Assembly: GCA_950022695.1 (NCBI GenBank)
Contig: CATLLN010000002.1
Coordinates: 124,001-188,000 of the forward strand
DNA length: 64,000 bases
Source of the DNA: an uncultured bacterium
GTDB taxonomy: Bacteria; Cyanobacteriota; Vampirovibrionia; Gastranaerophilales; Gastranaerophilaceae
Direction: 5' to 3'
Below, in pieces: positions 52,172-60,455 of the stretch. Each line of letters opens with the position of its first letter. Within the stretch, counting starts at the first letter, position 1. A program made the position numbers and the translations under genes. The notes beneath the pieces were generated by a model that saw nothing but the letters and a program-made list of their open reading frames with translations, ran no database searches and was not told where the DNA came from.

Positions 52172-53047
52172 ATGAGAAACGTTATAATTTATACTGATAA
52201 AAAATCTTCAGCAATCGCAGACGTAATTGCAAATATTGAAGACACTAATGTAAGACTTGAAAACGCTGATAATTTAAAAGATTATGAAACACTTAATCCT
52301 GGTGTAATTATTATCGAAAGCGTTCCTAATATCAAAGATATTTTAATGGTTACTAAATTTAAGTATCCTGTTTTATTTATCGGAGAAACATTCAAAGGAG
52401 CAACTGTCCGTGCAGTTGCGTTTGATTATGTCAAAACTCCTGTAGACAATCAGGAACTTATAATCCGTGTTAAAAACATGTTAAAAATCAAAGAATTGAG
52501 AGATAAATTAAGAACTCTTTCAACAACTGATGAATTAACAGGATTGCACAATAGAAAATACTTACTTGAACGTATGGAACAAGAAATTTCACGTTCAAAA
52601 CGTTACGGAAATGCTCTTTCTGTATTATTGTTTGATTTAGACTTCTTCAAAGTCGTAAATGATATTTACGGATACGAATGGGGCGATGTACTTTTACGTT
52701 CAATCGCTGATAAATTAAAACAATTAATAAGAAAAGAAGATATCTTAACACGTTACGGAGACGAAGAATTTATTGTAGTTCTTCCAAACACATCAGAAGA
52801 TAATGCATTTTTGTTTGCTGAAAGATTCCGCAAAGATATTGAAAAAATGGAATTCATTCCGGCAGGCGAAGAAGAACGTCATCCGATTACGATTTCAGGC
52901 GGAATTTCAACATTCCCTTGTATTCCTGATACAGAAGAAGATGCAAATACAATTATCAGATACGCAGAACACGCATTATACAACGCTAAAAAACGCGGCA
53001 AAAACAAAATTGTACAATTCTCTCATTTAAATTTGGGAGAAGGTTAA
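52172..53047 (+). CDS. Response-regulator-like protein with altered GGDEF domain
   Basis: 291 residues. N-terminal 110 residues resemble a receiver fold without clear phospho-acceptor (IIIESVPNIKDILMV). From about 120 is a GGDEF domain: TTDELTGLHNRKYLLERMEQE, LLFDLDFFKVVNDIYGYEWGD and the active loop. The active loop reads YGDEEF, so the second Gly of GG(D/E)EF is Asp. An RxxD inhibitory site (RKED) lies five residues upstream, intact. It may bind cyclic di-GMP without making it. RBS GAAAGGAAAGG, 4 bases from ATG. Confidence 0.8.
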   Translation: MRNVIIYTDKKSSAIADVIANIEDTNVRLENADNLKDYETLNPGVIIIESVPNIKDILMVTKFKYPVLFIGETFKGATVRAVAFDYVKTPVDNQELIIRVKNMLKIKELRDKLRTLSTTDELTGLHNRKYLLERMEQEISRSKRYGNALSVLLFDLDFFKVVNDIYGYEWGDVLLRSIADKLKQLIRKEDILTRYGDEEFIVVLPNTSEDNAFLFAERFRKDIEKMEFIPAGEEERHPITISGGISTFPCIPDTEEDANTIIRYAEHALYNAKKRGKNKIVQFSHLNLGEG

Positions 53048-53112
53048 AAAATATCCGCTAAGGATATAAAATAGATCCTTTCTGAACACTTACATAGTGT
53101 AAATCTGGTTAA

Positions 53113-53139
53113 TAGACGGTAGAAATACCGTCTTTTTTA
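53113..53139 (+). terminator. Rho-independent terminator
   Basis: AGACGGT/ACCGTCT stem with six-base loop, then a run of T, 66 bases past the GGDEF gene stop. Confidence 0.75.
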
Positions 53140-53244
53140 TTAACTTTTATTAACATAATTCAAAATTCAGTCAATTTCTAGGTATAAATTTTTTTTATAT
53201 AAATGTAGGTTAGATAAAAGTGTATATTTTAAGGTGGTAGAATT

Positions 53245-54015
53245 ATGTCAGTAATTTCTAGGATTGTTTCTTATGCTCCAAAAGCATTAGGTTACGGAAA
53301 AAGGATTGTAAAAGCAGCTCCGGATGCGATTTTTGGTACAGGTGCAGAGGTTGCGGGCTCTGCTATGAGGGCAACTAAAGGCGGTGCCGCAACAAAAGCA
53401 AAAGCAGGTTTTAAAGCACTGGAAGGAATGCAAAAATCAGGTTCTTTCTGGAGCAGAGCAACCGGTAATTTAGGTTTAATAAAATCAATGCCTGCTAAAT
53501 ATGCAAGAGCTGCAAAAATTTCAGGTAAAGGATTTTTCGGTCAAGCTGCAGCAGGTGTTAAAGGCTTATTCAAAGGCTTAGGTAAAAACATGCCATTCTT
53601 AGCCGCAGCCTCAACTCTATTATTTGAACTTCCAAATATCTGGTCAGCAACAAAAGAACAAGGCATCGGACAAGGTGTTAAAGAAGTCGGAAAAGCCGGT
53701 GCTAGACTAGCAGGCGGTGCAACAGGTGCAGCAATCGGTTCTGCAATCTGTCCTGGTATCGGTACAATGGTCGGTTGGTTTGTCGGCGACTGGCTAACAG
53801 GTAAAGTTGTTGGTAAATCTTACTCTGAGAAAAAAGCCGAAGCTGAAGAAGCTTTAGCTCAAGCTCAGGCAATGCAGCAGCAAGCTCAAATTCCGTTCCA
53901 GGGTGGTAACCCTTACAACAACCCGTATGCAATGACAAACCCAACGTATGACTATAATAACCCATACGCAAATGATATAATGATGCAAAATATAAACTTC
54001 AATCAACTGGCATAA
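53245..54015 (+). CDS. Glycine-zipper protein with NPY-rich tail (family member 1)
   Basis: 256 residues. Basic N-terminal region (KALGYGKRIVKAAPDAIFGTGAEV; AKYARAAKISGKGF), a hydrophobic stretch (FLAAASTLLFELPNIWSAT) and a glycine-zipper (GGATGAAIGSAICPGIGTMVG). The tail after 200 is rich in Gln, Asn, Pro and Tyr (NPYNNPYAMTNP), ending NDIMMQNINFNQLA. There is no signal peptide. It is a clear paralogue of the next gene, and shares its leader motif and RBS style (AAGGTGG, ATG 53245). The function is unknown; it may insert in membranes. Confidence 0.7.
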   Translation: MSVISRIVSYAPKALGYGKRIVKAAPDAIFGTGAEVAGSAMRATKGGAATKAKAGFKALEGMQKSGSFWSRATGNLGLIKSMPAKYARAAKISGKGFFGQAAAGVKGLFKGLGKNMPFLAAASTLLFELPNIWSATKEQGIGQGVKEVGKAGARLAGGATGAAIGSAICPGIGTMVGWFVGDWLTGKVVGKSYSEKKAEAEEALAQAQAMQQQAQIPFQGGNPYNNPYAMTNPTYDYNNPYANDIMMQNINFNQLA

Positions 54016-54042
54016 TTTCCCTGATATAACATAATTCCCTTA

Positions 54043-54074
54043 CGGCGGTCGGATTAAAATCCGACCGCCGCTTT
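54043..54074 (+). terminator. Strong rho-independent terminator
   Basis: CGGCGGTCGGAT pairs with ATCCGACCGCCG, four-base loop, then CTTT. Lies between the two glycine-zipper paralogues, so each has its own transcript. Confidence 0.85.
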
Positions 54075-54165
54075 AACATTTATTAACATTTGAGCAATTC
54101 AATAAACAAAAAATACTTTATAAAAATATAGGGGAAATTAAAATAGATTAATAGGGGAAAAGAAA

Positions 54166-55254
54166 ATGGGAATTGCATCAATTGCCGCTAAAGCTTTAGA
54201 CTACGGAAAACGAGTCGCAAATATTGCACCGGAATTTCTACTTGGTACAGGTGCTGAAGCCGTCGGTAAAGGTATGAAAAACGCCAAAGGCTCTTTATGG
54301 AGCAAATTAAAAGCAGGCGGAAAATCATTAGAAGCAGATGTTATCGCTAAAAAAGCAGCAAAAGGCGGGTTTTTCAAACGTACACTTAAAGAACTTATAA
54401 GTACACCAAAAGCATTGCTTTCCGGCGGTAAAGCGGGAGCAAGAGCTGCAAAAATTGCAGGTAAAAGTGCATCATGGGGGGCTGTAAAAGGTGTTGGTAA
54501 AGCCATCGCCAAACGAATGCCAATGATTGGTGCAGTTTTAACACTAGCAATTGAAGCTCCAACTATTTATAAATCCTTTAAAGAAGGCGGTTTTAAAGCA
54601 GGATTAAAAGAATGCGCCGGTGTAGGTACAGAACTTGGCTGTATGGCAGCAGGTGCGGCAATCGGTTCTGTAATCCCGGGTGTCGGTACAGTAATTGGCG
54701 GTCTTGTCGGTGGTATTGTCGGTATGTTTGCAAGAAGCACACTCACACCTACAAAACCAGAAGCTGAGCAACAAGAAGGACAACCTGTAGAATACTCAAA
54801 AGAAGATATAAATGCATTACGTTCAATCGGCTTGACAGATGAAGAAATTCAAGCACTTCAGGCAAATGGATACACAATAGAAGATATTGAAAAAACATTA
54901 AATCAGGAATATAAAAATGAACTTATAGCTCCACAAGATAATACAAGAGTTGTAAACCCATATCAACAAGATATTCAAGCAGAAATAGCTGCTCTTGAAA
55001 CTGAAAATCAAGCATTAAGAAAACAACTTGAACTTTCACAATATACCGGACAACAATTGTATGAAAATACTCAAAATAATAATCAATTCAGTTACTTCAA
55101 CCCATATATGTTTAATCCATATGTAAACGGATTGAATAATAACACAAATTCATACGCAAATGATATGCTGTATCAACAATTATTCGGGCAGAACCTAAGT
55201 TTCAACCCATATCTACAACAAAATCAATATCCAAATTATAAATTCGCAGGTTAA
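54166..55254 (+). CDS. Glycine-zipper protein with NPY-rich tail (family member 2)
   Basis: 362 residues. Same order as the previous gene: ALDYGKRVANIAPEFLLGTGAEAV, basic AARAAKIAGKSA region, hydrophobic MIGAVLTLAIEAPTIY, and glycine-zipper GAAIGSVIPGVGTVIGGLVGG. Then LTDEEIQALQANGYTIEDIEK (a UBA-like helix bundle), a coiled coil (EIAALETENQALRKQL) and an Asn/Tyr/Gln-rich tail. The extra UBA-like part is absent from its paralogue. RBS GGGGAAAAG, 4 bases before ATG. The function is unknown. Confidence 0.7.
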   Translation: MGIASIAAKALDYGKRVANIAPEFLLGTGAEAVGKGMKNAKGSLWSKLKAGGKSLEADVIAKKAAKGGFFKRTLKELISTPKALLSGGKAGARAAKIAGKSASWGAVKGVGKAIAKRMPMIGAVLTLAIEAPTIYKSFKEGGFKAGLKECAGVGTELGCMAAGAAIGSVIPGVGTVIGGLVGGIVGMFARSTLTPTKPEAEQQEGQPVEYSKEDINALRSIGLTDEEIQALQANGYTIEDIEKTLNQEYKNELIAPQDNTRVVNPYQQDIQAEIAALETENQALRKQLELSQYTGQQLYENTQNNNQFSYFNPYMFNPYVNGLNNNTNSYANDMLYQQLFGQNLSFNPYLQQNQYPNYKFAG

Positions 55255-55274
55255 AATTAAATAATTAATCCGAT

Positions 55275-55311
55275 GGAGCCGCTTTTATAAAAAAGCGACT
55301 CCTGATTTTTT
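55275..55311 (+). terminator. Rho-independent terminator
   Basis: GGAGcCGCTTTT pairs with AAAAGCGaCTCC around ATAA, then TGATTTTTT. It ends the glycine-zipper gene 20 bases after its stop. Confidence 0.75.
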
Positions 55312-55315
55312 AGAT

Positions 55316-55489
55316 CTAAACTCCACATACGTGAAAATCACGTTCACTGATTGATGAAGAGCACTCTAACAACTGTGTTAGTAATCTTTCTATAACTCTT
55401 TCAACAGCTTTTACTTCACCTTGTAATTCTTTGTAACTTTCTTCTCTTGAATCTTTTAAAGCACTTTCAAAAATTTCGTCCTGATACAT
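55316..55489 (-). CDS. 57-residue hypothetical protein
   Basis: ATG at 55489 follows AGGAG with nine bases spacing. The product is helical and charged, with SREESYKELQGEVKAVERVIE then LLTQLLECSSSISERDFHVC, ending in GV. Two cysteines are near the end. It lies leftward between the terminator at 55311 and the uridine-kinase-like gene. The family is not recognised; the good RBS and charge pattern favour a real gene. Confidence 0.5.
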   Translation of the reverse strand: MYQDEIFESALKDSREESYKELQGEVKAVERVIERLLTQLLECSSSISERDFHVCGV

Positions 55490-55644
55490 AAATTATACTC
55501 CTATTAATCTTAACAATTTACTTATCGGCATACTTTTTTCAAAACTTTAATAATCATAAAGATTTTGTTACAAAATTTCATCTTTTGTAGAGGTTTGAAA
55601 AATTTTAAAGTAAAATATTACCATATTTGCAAAAGGAAGTATGA

Positions 55645-56481
55645 ATGTTGAAAGATTTTGAATTAACAGGCTACGACTACTATTCTAACAGACGAGATAT
55701 GGAAATTATCTCAAACATTGTCGACAGCTTAAAAAAGATTTTGGAAGAAGATAGTAAACAAGAACAACCATTATTTTTAAAGATTTCAGATAATTTGATT
55801 CTTAATATTGCAAGAAAAGTTGTTCAAGAAAAGAAACAAACATTTTTAATCGGCATAACAGGCGAAAGCGCTTCCGGTAAAACTGTTTTCGTTGACAATA
55901 CAATAAAAGCCTGCATAAAACAAAACGTTGAAGGTGTTCATACAGTAATCAGATGTGACGATTATTATAAAGACACATCAAAAGAATTGAAAGAAGCAGG
56001 AAGCTATGAAGCTTTATTTAAAACAGGTTTCAGCTTTGATACTCCTGATGTAATTGATTTAAACCTTATGAAAAACCATCTTGTAGCATTAAAAGAAGGT
56101 TTAACAATAAAATCACCACGCTACAACTTTGTAACCTGTGAATCTGACCCTAACGGAGATGAGAAAAAACCTGCAAAAATTATTTTAACAGAAGGTTTGT
56201 ATGTTCTAAACGAAGGTGTCAGAGATATTATGGATGTAAAAGTTTACGTATTCACACCATTAGAAGTAATAAAAGACCGCTGGTATAAACGTGCAGCAGA
56301 ACGCGGCAAAACAGGAGAAGCTGCAGATCTTCAATTTGCAGACGTAAATAAAACCGCACAACAATATATCAGACCTGCATATCAAATTTCAGATGCTGTA
56401 ATTAACGGACTAGTAAGCCAGGAATACATTCAGGAAATTACAGATAAGATATTTTCAGCATTAAAAAATATTGAATTTTAA
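55645..56481 (+). CDS. Uridine kinase-like P-loop protein
   Basis: 278 residues. Walker A is LIGITGESASGKTVF, followed by VIRCDDYYKDTSKE, PRYNF, TEGLYVLNEGVRDIMDV and KDRWYKRAAERGKTG. These correspond to uridine kinase/phosphoribulokinase boxes (phosphate donor loop, substrate Asp, lid). The N-terminal 60 residues are an additional helical region. It probably phosphorylates uridine or a similar nucleoside; a related sugar kinase is possible. AAAAGGAAG precedes ATG 55645. Confidence 0.8.
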   Translation: MLKDFELTGYDYYSNRRDMEIISNIVDSLKKILEEDSKQEQPLFLKISDNLILNIARKVVQEKKQTFLIGITGESASGKTVFVDNTIKACIKQNVEGVHTVIRCDDYYKDTSKELKEAGSYEALFKTGFSFDTPDVIDLNLMKNHLVALKEGLTIKSPRYNFVTCESDPNGDEKKPAKIILTEGLYVLNEGVRDIMDVKVYVFTPLEVIKDRWYKRAAERGKTGEAADLQFADVNKTAQQYIRPAYQISDAVINGLVSQEYIQEITDKIFSALKNIEF

Positions 56482-56494
56482 AAATTTATATAAA

Positions 56495-56529
56495 AAAAGG
56501 GGCGGTGCATAAAATGCACCGCCCCTTTT
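56495..56529. terminator. Strong bidirectional terminator
   Basis: A 16-bp perfect stem (AAAAGGGGCGGTGCAT with its reverse complement, three-base loop), flanked by A-run and T-run, so it can act on both strands. It directly follows the uridine-kinase-like gene. Confidence 0.9.
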
Positions 56530-56557
56530 CTCTGATTAAAGGAAGTAAAACTGCCGC

Positions 56558-56670
56558 TCAACCTAACCCTTTCCCACAAAGGGCGAGGGAATACTTATTT
56601 TCCCTGCCCATGCGGAGTTAAACTTATTTGGGCGGTTTGTGAACTTACCCCTGACCGTGCGGCCGAGCAC
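56558..56670. repeat. REP-like GC-rich intergenic cluster
   Basis: Contains CCCTTTCCCACAAAGGGCGAGGG, self-complementary around ACA, then a second GC block (TTTTCCCTGCCCATGCGG) and CCCCTGACCGTGCGG. GC-rich in an AT-rich setting and without an ORF. It looks like a REP-type palindromic element, continuous with repeat copy B. Confidence 0.4.
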
Positions 56671-56729
56671 CTTGCGGAGCTCAATAGTCGAGTTGACTTA
56701 AAAATAAATGGCTGCAACATTTACCCCTC
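56671..56729. repeat. Dispersed repeat copy B
   Basis: Matches copy A (50371-50430) at GAGCTCAA, TAAAAATAA, TGG, TGCAA and ATTTAC with the same spacing. It ends just before the gene at 56731. Confidence 0.45.
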
Positions 56730-56730
56730 A

Positions 56731-57024
56731 CTAGAAGGCACGTTGGCAGTTTGTGCAGGTATTTTCCTGCATCGGAACGATTTTCACGTATTCAACAGGT
56801 GCTGCACATCCGCAAGCTGTGCCTCTTTCTTTTTTAATTTTAACCCCGTGAAGTTTTTCACATTTAGTTAGTTTTGGTTTTTCACATCCGCATTTAGCTG
56901 TTCGTGTACCAAATAAAGTAAATGGATTCAAACTTCCTATCCCGTCATATGTCCAGGCAAAAGCACCTTGAGCCGGAATTGTTAAAAATGCAAATAATGC
57001 AACTGAAGCTAATAAATTTTTCAT
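56731..57024 (-). CDS. Small secreted cysteine-rich protein
   Basis: 97 residues from ATG 57024, which starts the signal peptide (MKNLLASVALFAFLTIPAQG); TAGGAG lies upstream, so the longer frame from 57060 is not needed. The mature part has eight cysteines in pairs (CGCEKPKLTKC, GTACGCAAPV, CTNCQRAF). Paired CxC/CxxC suggests metal binding or disulphide cross-linking on the surface. The family is not recognised. It lies beyond the terminator of the SLH gene. Confidence 0.65.
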   Translation of the reverse strand: MKNLLASVALFAFLTIPAQGAFAWTYDGIGSLNPFTLFGTRTAKCGCEKPKLTKCEKLHGVKIKKERGTACGCAAPVEYVKIVPMQENTCTNCQRAF

Positions 57025-57163
57025 ACTAATTCTCCTATTTGTTAAATGGGTTACATTCATCGGTTACATTTTCATTTTAAAAGTTTTAAACCGAATTCCC
57101 ATATACAAACGGTTGAAGGAACATACCCGAAAGTAGGTAATCCAATTGGTAATTTTTCATAAG

Positions 57164-57196
57164 AAAACCCCGATTCTTATTCAGAATCGGGGTTTT
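57164..57196 (-). terminator. Terminator of the SLH-domain gene
   Basis: AAAACCCCGATTCT with AGAATCGGGGTTTT around a 5-base loop, 21 bases past the gene end at 57217. Confidence 0.85.
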
Positions 57197-57216
57197 GTAA
57201 CATTTTCAATTAAAGC

Positions 57217-58491
57217 TTACTTAGCGATACTTGCATCTTCAAGTAAAATAACTCTAATTTCTTCGCCTTGTTTAGCGCTGTAGTTTAAACCAGGAGTAAC
57301 TAAACCTGTAATTAAACCAACACCTGCACCAACAGGAGTACCGATAGCGATACCAGTACCAACTTTTTCAGGGTTAGGAATAAATGAGAAACCAACACCT
57401 GCGCCAGTACCAACAGCAGCACCACCAACTGTGTATAATGCAACTTTACCAGCTGTCATCCAAGGACCTTCTTTTAAAGCATAGTCTTTGTAGAACGGTT
57501 TAGCATTCAAGTCAACTGTTTTACCGCAAGGAGTAACAACTTTGTTGATTTGAGCGTAAACTCTAGCATTTTTGTTAAACCATTGTGGATCTTTAATATC
57601 TAAAACTGAACCGTAGAAAGTTGATCCTGCAGGGAACAATACTGTACCTTGATCAGTTGTAATATCTTCAGGGTTTGTGAAAGTTACACAATCACCTGCT
57701 GCATGTAATTTTGATTTGAAAGCTTCGTTAAATTCGATTTCTAAAACGTTACCTTCTTTAACAATATTTCTTAAGTTAGTAACAGAAACTTCGTGACTTG
57801 GAGCTTTTTTAACCATAGTTAAAGTTTCAGTAGCTAAAACAGTTTCTTCAACGTGTTTATATTGAGCTTTAACAAGGTCTAATCTTTGTCTTAATCTGTA
57901 TAATAATACAGCAGCTTCTGCTCTTGTTAATTCTTCAGTTGGTCTAAGTTCGTTTTCATTCGGGTGGTTTACGTAAATACCATAAGACAATGTTTTAGCG
58001 TAAACAGTTTTAGCCCATGCTGGAACTTTAGCTGCGTCTGAGTATTTAGAAACGATAGAATTATCTACATCGCCATCGATTGTAATGTGGCTGATAACAG
58101 ATTGAGCTTCATCTCTAAGAACTGATCTGCCAGGTTTGAAAGTTCCATCCGGATAACCGTAAACTAAACCTAATTGTTGAGATCTTGCAATTGGAGCATA
58201 TATATCTGAAGATTTAGCAACATCTGAGAATCTTACTTTAGATTTTAATTCTAAATCATCGTTGCCTAAAACTTTTAATAAAGCTTTTACAAAATCAACT
58301 CTTGAAATTTTTCCTTCTGGATTGAAGTTTCCATTATTTAAAGCCATAACAGAATCGCTAACAACGCTTGCGATTTCAGTTTGAGCCCAGTAATTTTGAG
58401 CAACATCTTCAATTCCTTGATAAGCAAAAGCAGGCATAGTGCTTAAAGCAATAAAACCACCTACTAATAAGCTTGCTAATAATTTTTTCAT
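57217..58491 (-). CDS. SLH-domain secreted protein with glycine-zipper C-terminus
   Basis: 424 residues. Signal peptide (KKLLASLLVGGFIALSTMPAFA), then three SLH repeats: AQNYWAQTEIASVVSDSVM, FSDVAKSSDIYAPIARSQQLG and YSDAAKVPAWAKTVYAKTL. SLH domains attach proteins to peptidoglycan-bound polymers, and in cyanobacteria and related groups to the outer-membrane-peptidoglycan link. A beta-rich region follows from 215 to 350, then a glycine-zipper (TVGGAAVGTGAGVGFSF) and a short end. No full beta-barrel is present, unlike SLH porins. Confidence 0.85.
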   Translation of the reverse strand: MKKLLASLLVGGFIALSTMPAFAYQGIEDVAQNYWAQTEIASVVSDSVMALNNGNFNPEGKISRVDFVKALLKVLGNDDLELKSKVRFSDVAKSSDIYAPIARSQQLGLVYGYPDGTFKPGRSVLRDEAQSVISHITIDGDVDNSIVSKYSDAAKVPAWAKTVYAKTLSYGIYVNHPNENELRPTEELTRAEAAVLLYRLRQRLDLVKAQYKHVEETVLATETLTMVKKAPSHEVSVTNLRNIVKEGNVLEIEFNEAFKSKLHAAGDCVTFTNPEDITTDQGTVLFPAGSTFYGSVLDIKDPQWFNKNARVYAQINKVVTPCGKTVDLNAKPFYKDYALKEGPWMTAGKVALYTVGGAAVGTGAGVGFSFIPNPEKVGTGIAIGTPVGAGVGLITGLVTPGLNYSAKQGEEIRVILLEDASIAK

Positions 58492-58602
58492 TTCTACTTC
58501 CTCATCTTTTTCTTACAAACTTAACCAGTTTGATTATAATATAATAATAAAAAAAAGTAAAGTAAGGGCATGCCCGATAATACCCCAGAACCAGGAGAAA
58601 AC

Positions 58603-60036
58603 ATGAAACATTTAACACCTACAAAAATCGTATCTACATTAGGTCCTGCGACATTTAACGAAAAGATGATTCGTAAATTATATAAAGCAGGCGTAACAAT
58701 GTTCAGAATAAATTCATCCCATGACACGGTTGAAACTCATAAAAGGACTTTAGAAATAATAAGAAAAATTGAAAAAGAAGAAAACGCAATTATTCCAGTT
58801 TTATTAGATTTACAAGGTCCAAAAATAAGAATCGGACAATTAGACTCACCGATTTCTGTAACAGCAGGAGATATAGTTAAATTCCGCCATGGCAATAAAT
58901 ATGAAAACGGGATAATTCCTGTGGATTACAAAGGAATCGCAGATGATGTTACAACAGGTGAAAAAATCCTTATCGATGACGGGAAAATTCAACTATCTGT
59001 TCAAAAAGTTGAAGATAATATAGTATTTGCAAAAGTGTTAACAAGCGGAGAAATAAAACCCCGCAAAGGGTTAAACATTCCGGGCTGCACAGGAAGTATT
59101 GATATTTTAACCGAACGCGACAAAATGTTTGTTGATTTTGCGATAAAAAATGATATAGATTATCTCGGACTTTCTTTTGTTAGAAATAAGGAAGATATTC
59201 TCACCCTCCGTGAAATTTTAAACAAAAATAATTCAAGATTAAAAATAATTTCAAAAATTGAAAAACCTCAAGCGCTTGACAACATTGATGAAATTATTGA
59301 GGCTTCAGATGGTTTAATGGTTGCCAGAGGCGATTTAGGTATTGAAATTCAAACCGAACGAGTACCTATTGCGCAAAAAACAATTATCAAAAAAGCAAAT
59401 ATTGCCAGAAAACCCGTAATTGTTGCAACTCAAATGCTTGAAAGCATGATTGATAATCCTATTCCGACACGCGCCGAAACCTCAGATGTTGCAAATGCAA
59501 TTATTGACGGGGCAGATGCCGTTATGCTGTCCGGAGAAACCGCAACAGGAAAATATCCGATAGAAGCAGTAAGTATAATGAAAAAAATTGCAGATGATAT
59601 TAACCACTCAAAATTTATTACAAAAAATTGCTTCCCAGTTGAAATTCAAGAAAAACATAATACAACACCAACCGCAATAGCAGTATCAATTTCGGATATT
59701 TTAAAAAGCCTTCCAAAAATCAAAGGGATTATCGCGCTAACTGCAACAGGTTACACACCTGCACTAATTTCAAAATGTAAACCTTCAGTTCCGATTTTTG
59801 CACTTTGTCCAGACTTTCAGGTATGCAGATTTTTACAGTTATATAGCAGTGTCCATTCCGTAAAAATTCCAAATGAAGAAATAAAATTTGATAAAGAAGC
59901 CGTAAATTTATTAAATATCTTCCTACGCTCAGAACTAAAAATGCGCAAAGATGATACAACAATAATAACCGGCTCAATCCCTCATCTTATGTCAGGAGAA
60001 TCAACGAACTTCTTAAAAATACATAAAATATCTTAA
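58603..60036 (+). CDS. pyk: Pyruvate kinase
   Basis: 477 residues from ATG 58603, preceded by AGGAG; the upstream 58570 start lacks one. PTKIVSTLGPAT, IPVLLDLQGPKIRIG, SKIEKPQALDNIDEII, GLMVARGDLGIEI and KKPVIVATQMLESMIDNPIP-like blocks (RKPVIVATQMLESM) include the catalytic Lys, metal-binding Glu/Asp and MLESM. The first substrate loop reads RINSSHD where most enzymes have R-L-N-F-S-H-G. It makes ATP and pyruvate from PEP. Confidence 0.95.
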   Translation: MKHLTPTKIVSTLGPATFNEKMIRKLYKAGVTMFRINSSHDTVETHKRTLEIIRKIEKEENAIIPVLLDLQGPKIRIGQLDSPISVTAGDIVKFRHGNKYENGIIPVDYKGIADDVTTGEKILIDDGKIQLSVQKVEDNIVFAKVLTSGEIKPRKGLNIPGCTGSIDILTERDKMFVDFAIKNDIDYLGLSFVRNKEDILTLREILNKNNSRLKIISKIEKPQALDNIDEIIEASDGLMVARGDLGIEIQTERVPIAQKTIIKKANIARKPVIVATQMLESMIDNPIPTRAETSDVANAIIDGADAVMLSGETATGKYPIEAVSIMKKIADDINHSKFITKNCFPVEIQEKHNTTPTAIAVSISDILKSLPKIKGIIALTATGYTPALISKCKPSVPIFALCPDFQVCRFLQLYSSVHSVKIPNEEIKFDKEAVNLLNIFLRSELKMRKDDTTIITGSIPHLMSGESTNFLKIHKIS

Positions 60037-60039
60037 ATA

Positions 60040-60066
60040 GAAGGCGCGCCACACGGCGCGCTTCTT
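60040..60066 (+). terminator. GC-rich terminator hairpin
   Basis: GAAG-CGCGCC pairs with GGCGCG-CTTC around ACAC (one G bulged), then TTAATTT, a few bases after pyk. Confidence 0.7.
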
Positions 60067-60069
60067 AAT

Positions 60070-60305
60070 TTATTTAAAATCCTTAACCAGATTTTTAAAA
60101 TAATCAGTATTAGTTTTTGCTTTAAATGCACACGCTAAGCCATTATAAGTTCTGCTAACATTTGGTACACAATACAAATCTGCCGGATATTTTGTACCCT
60201 TGTTACCCATTGTTCTTATTTCTCCGTCCAAAAACTCAAACATAAACAAATCATAACCGGCTCTATTTGGTGAAGAACTCCAATTATTTAAGTTTCTCCT
60301 TCTTC
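60070..60305 (-). pseudogene. C-terminal fragment of a prepilin-like gene
   Basis: Reading leftward the frame gives NLNNWSSSPNRAGYDLFMF then EFLDGEIRTMGNKGTKYPAD and ends KNLVKDFK. The pattern 'D-x-F-x(3)-DG-x-I' with a Cys pair (LYCVPN, LACAFK) is the C-terminal domain of this lineage's pseudopilins. It has no start codon and is cut off at its 5' end by a stop, so it is a remnant without the FTLAEVL helix. Confidence 0.6.
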
Positions 60306-60455
60306 TTATTTAGAACCTTTTAAATTTTCCGGATGGGCTGAATTAGACAAAATAATTTCATAAAACTCATTTTTATCGATGTTAACACCCATAGTTTTAA
60401 CATCACAATATTTTTTCTTTTTCTTGTTCAAAAGTTTCTTGTAATCCTGTCCCAT
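60306..60455 (-). CDS. 49-residue lysine-rich hypothetical ORF
   Basis: ATG at 60455 opens MGQDYKKLLNKKKKKYCDV and ends in SAHPENLKGSK. It lies directly upstream of the prepilin fragment on the same strand, and its stop sits one base before the fragment's first codons. No strong ribosome binding site is present. It may be a real small protein or part of the damaged locus. Confidence 0.35.
   Translation of the reverse strand: MGQDYKKLLNKKKKKYCDVKTMGVNIDKNEFYEIILSNSAHPENLKGSK

Noticed and set aside
57070-57165. Open stretch on the minus strand (LPIGLPTFGYVPS... to KLLK)
   Set aside because: It could be the end of a lost outer-membrane gene, but it is only 29 codons, has no start in frame and no proof beyond composition.
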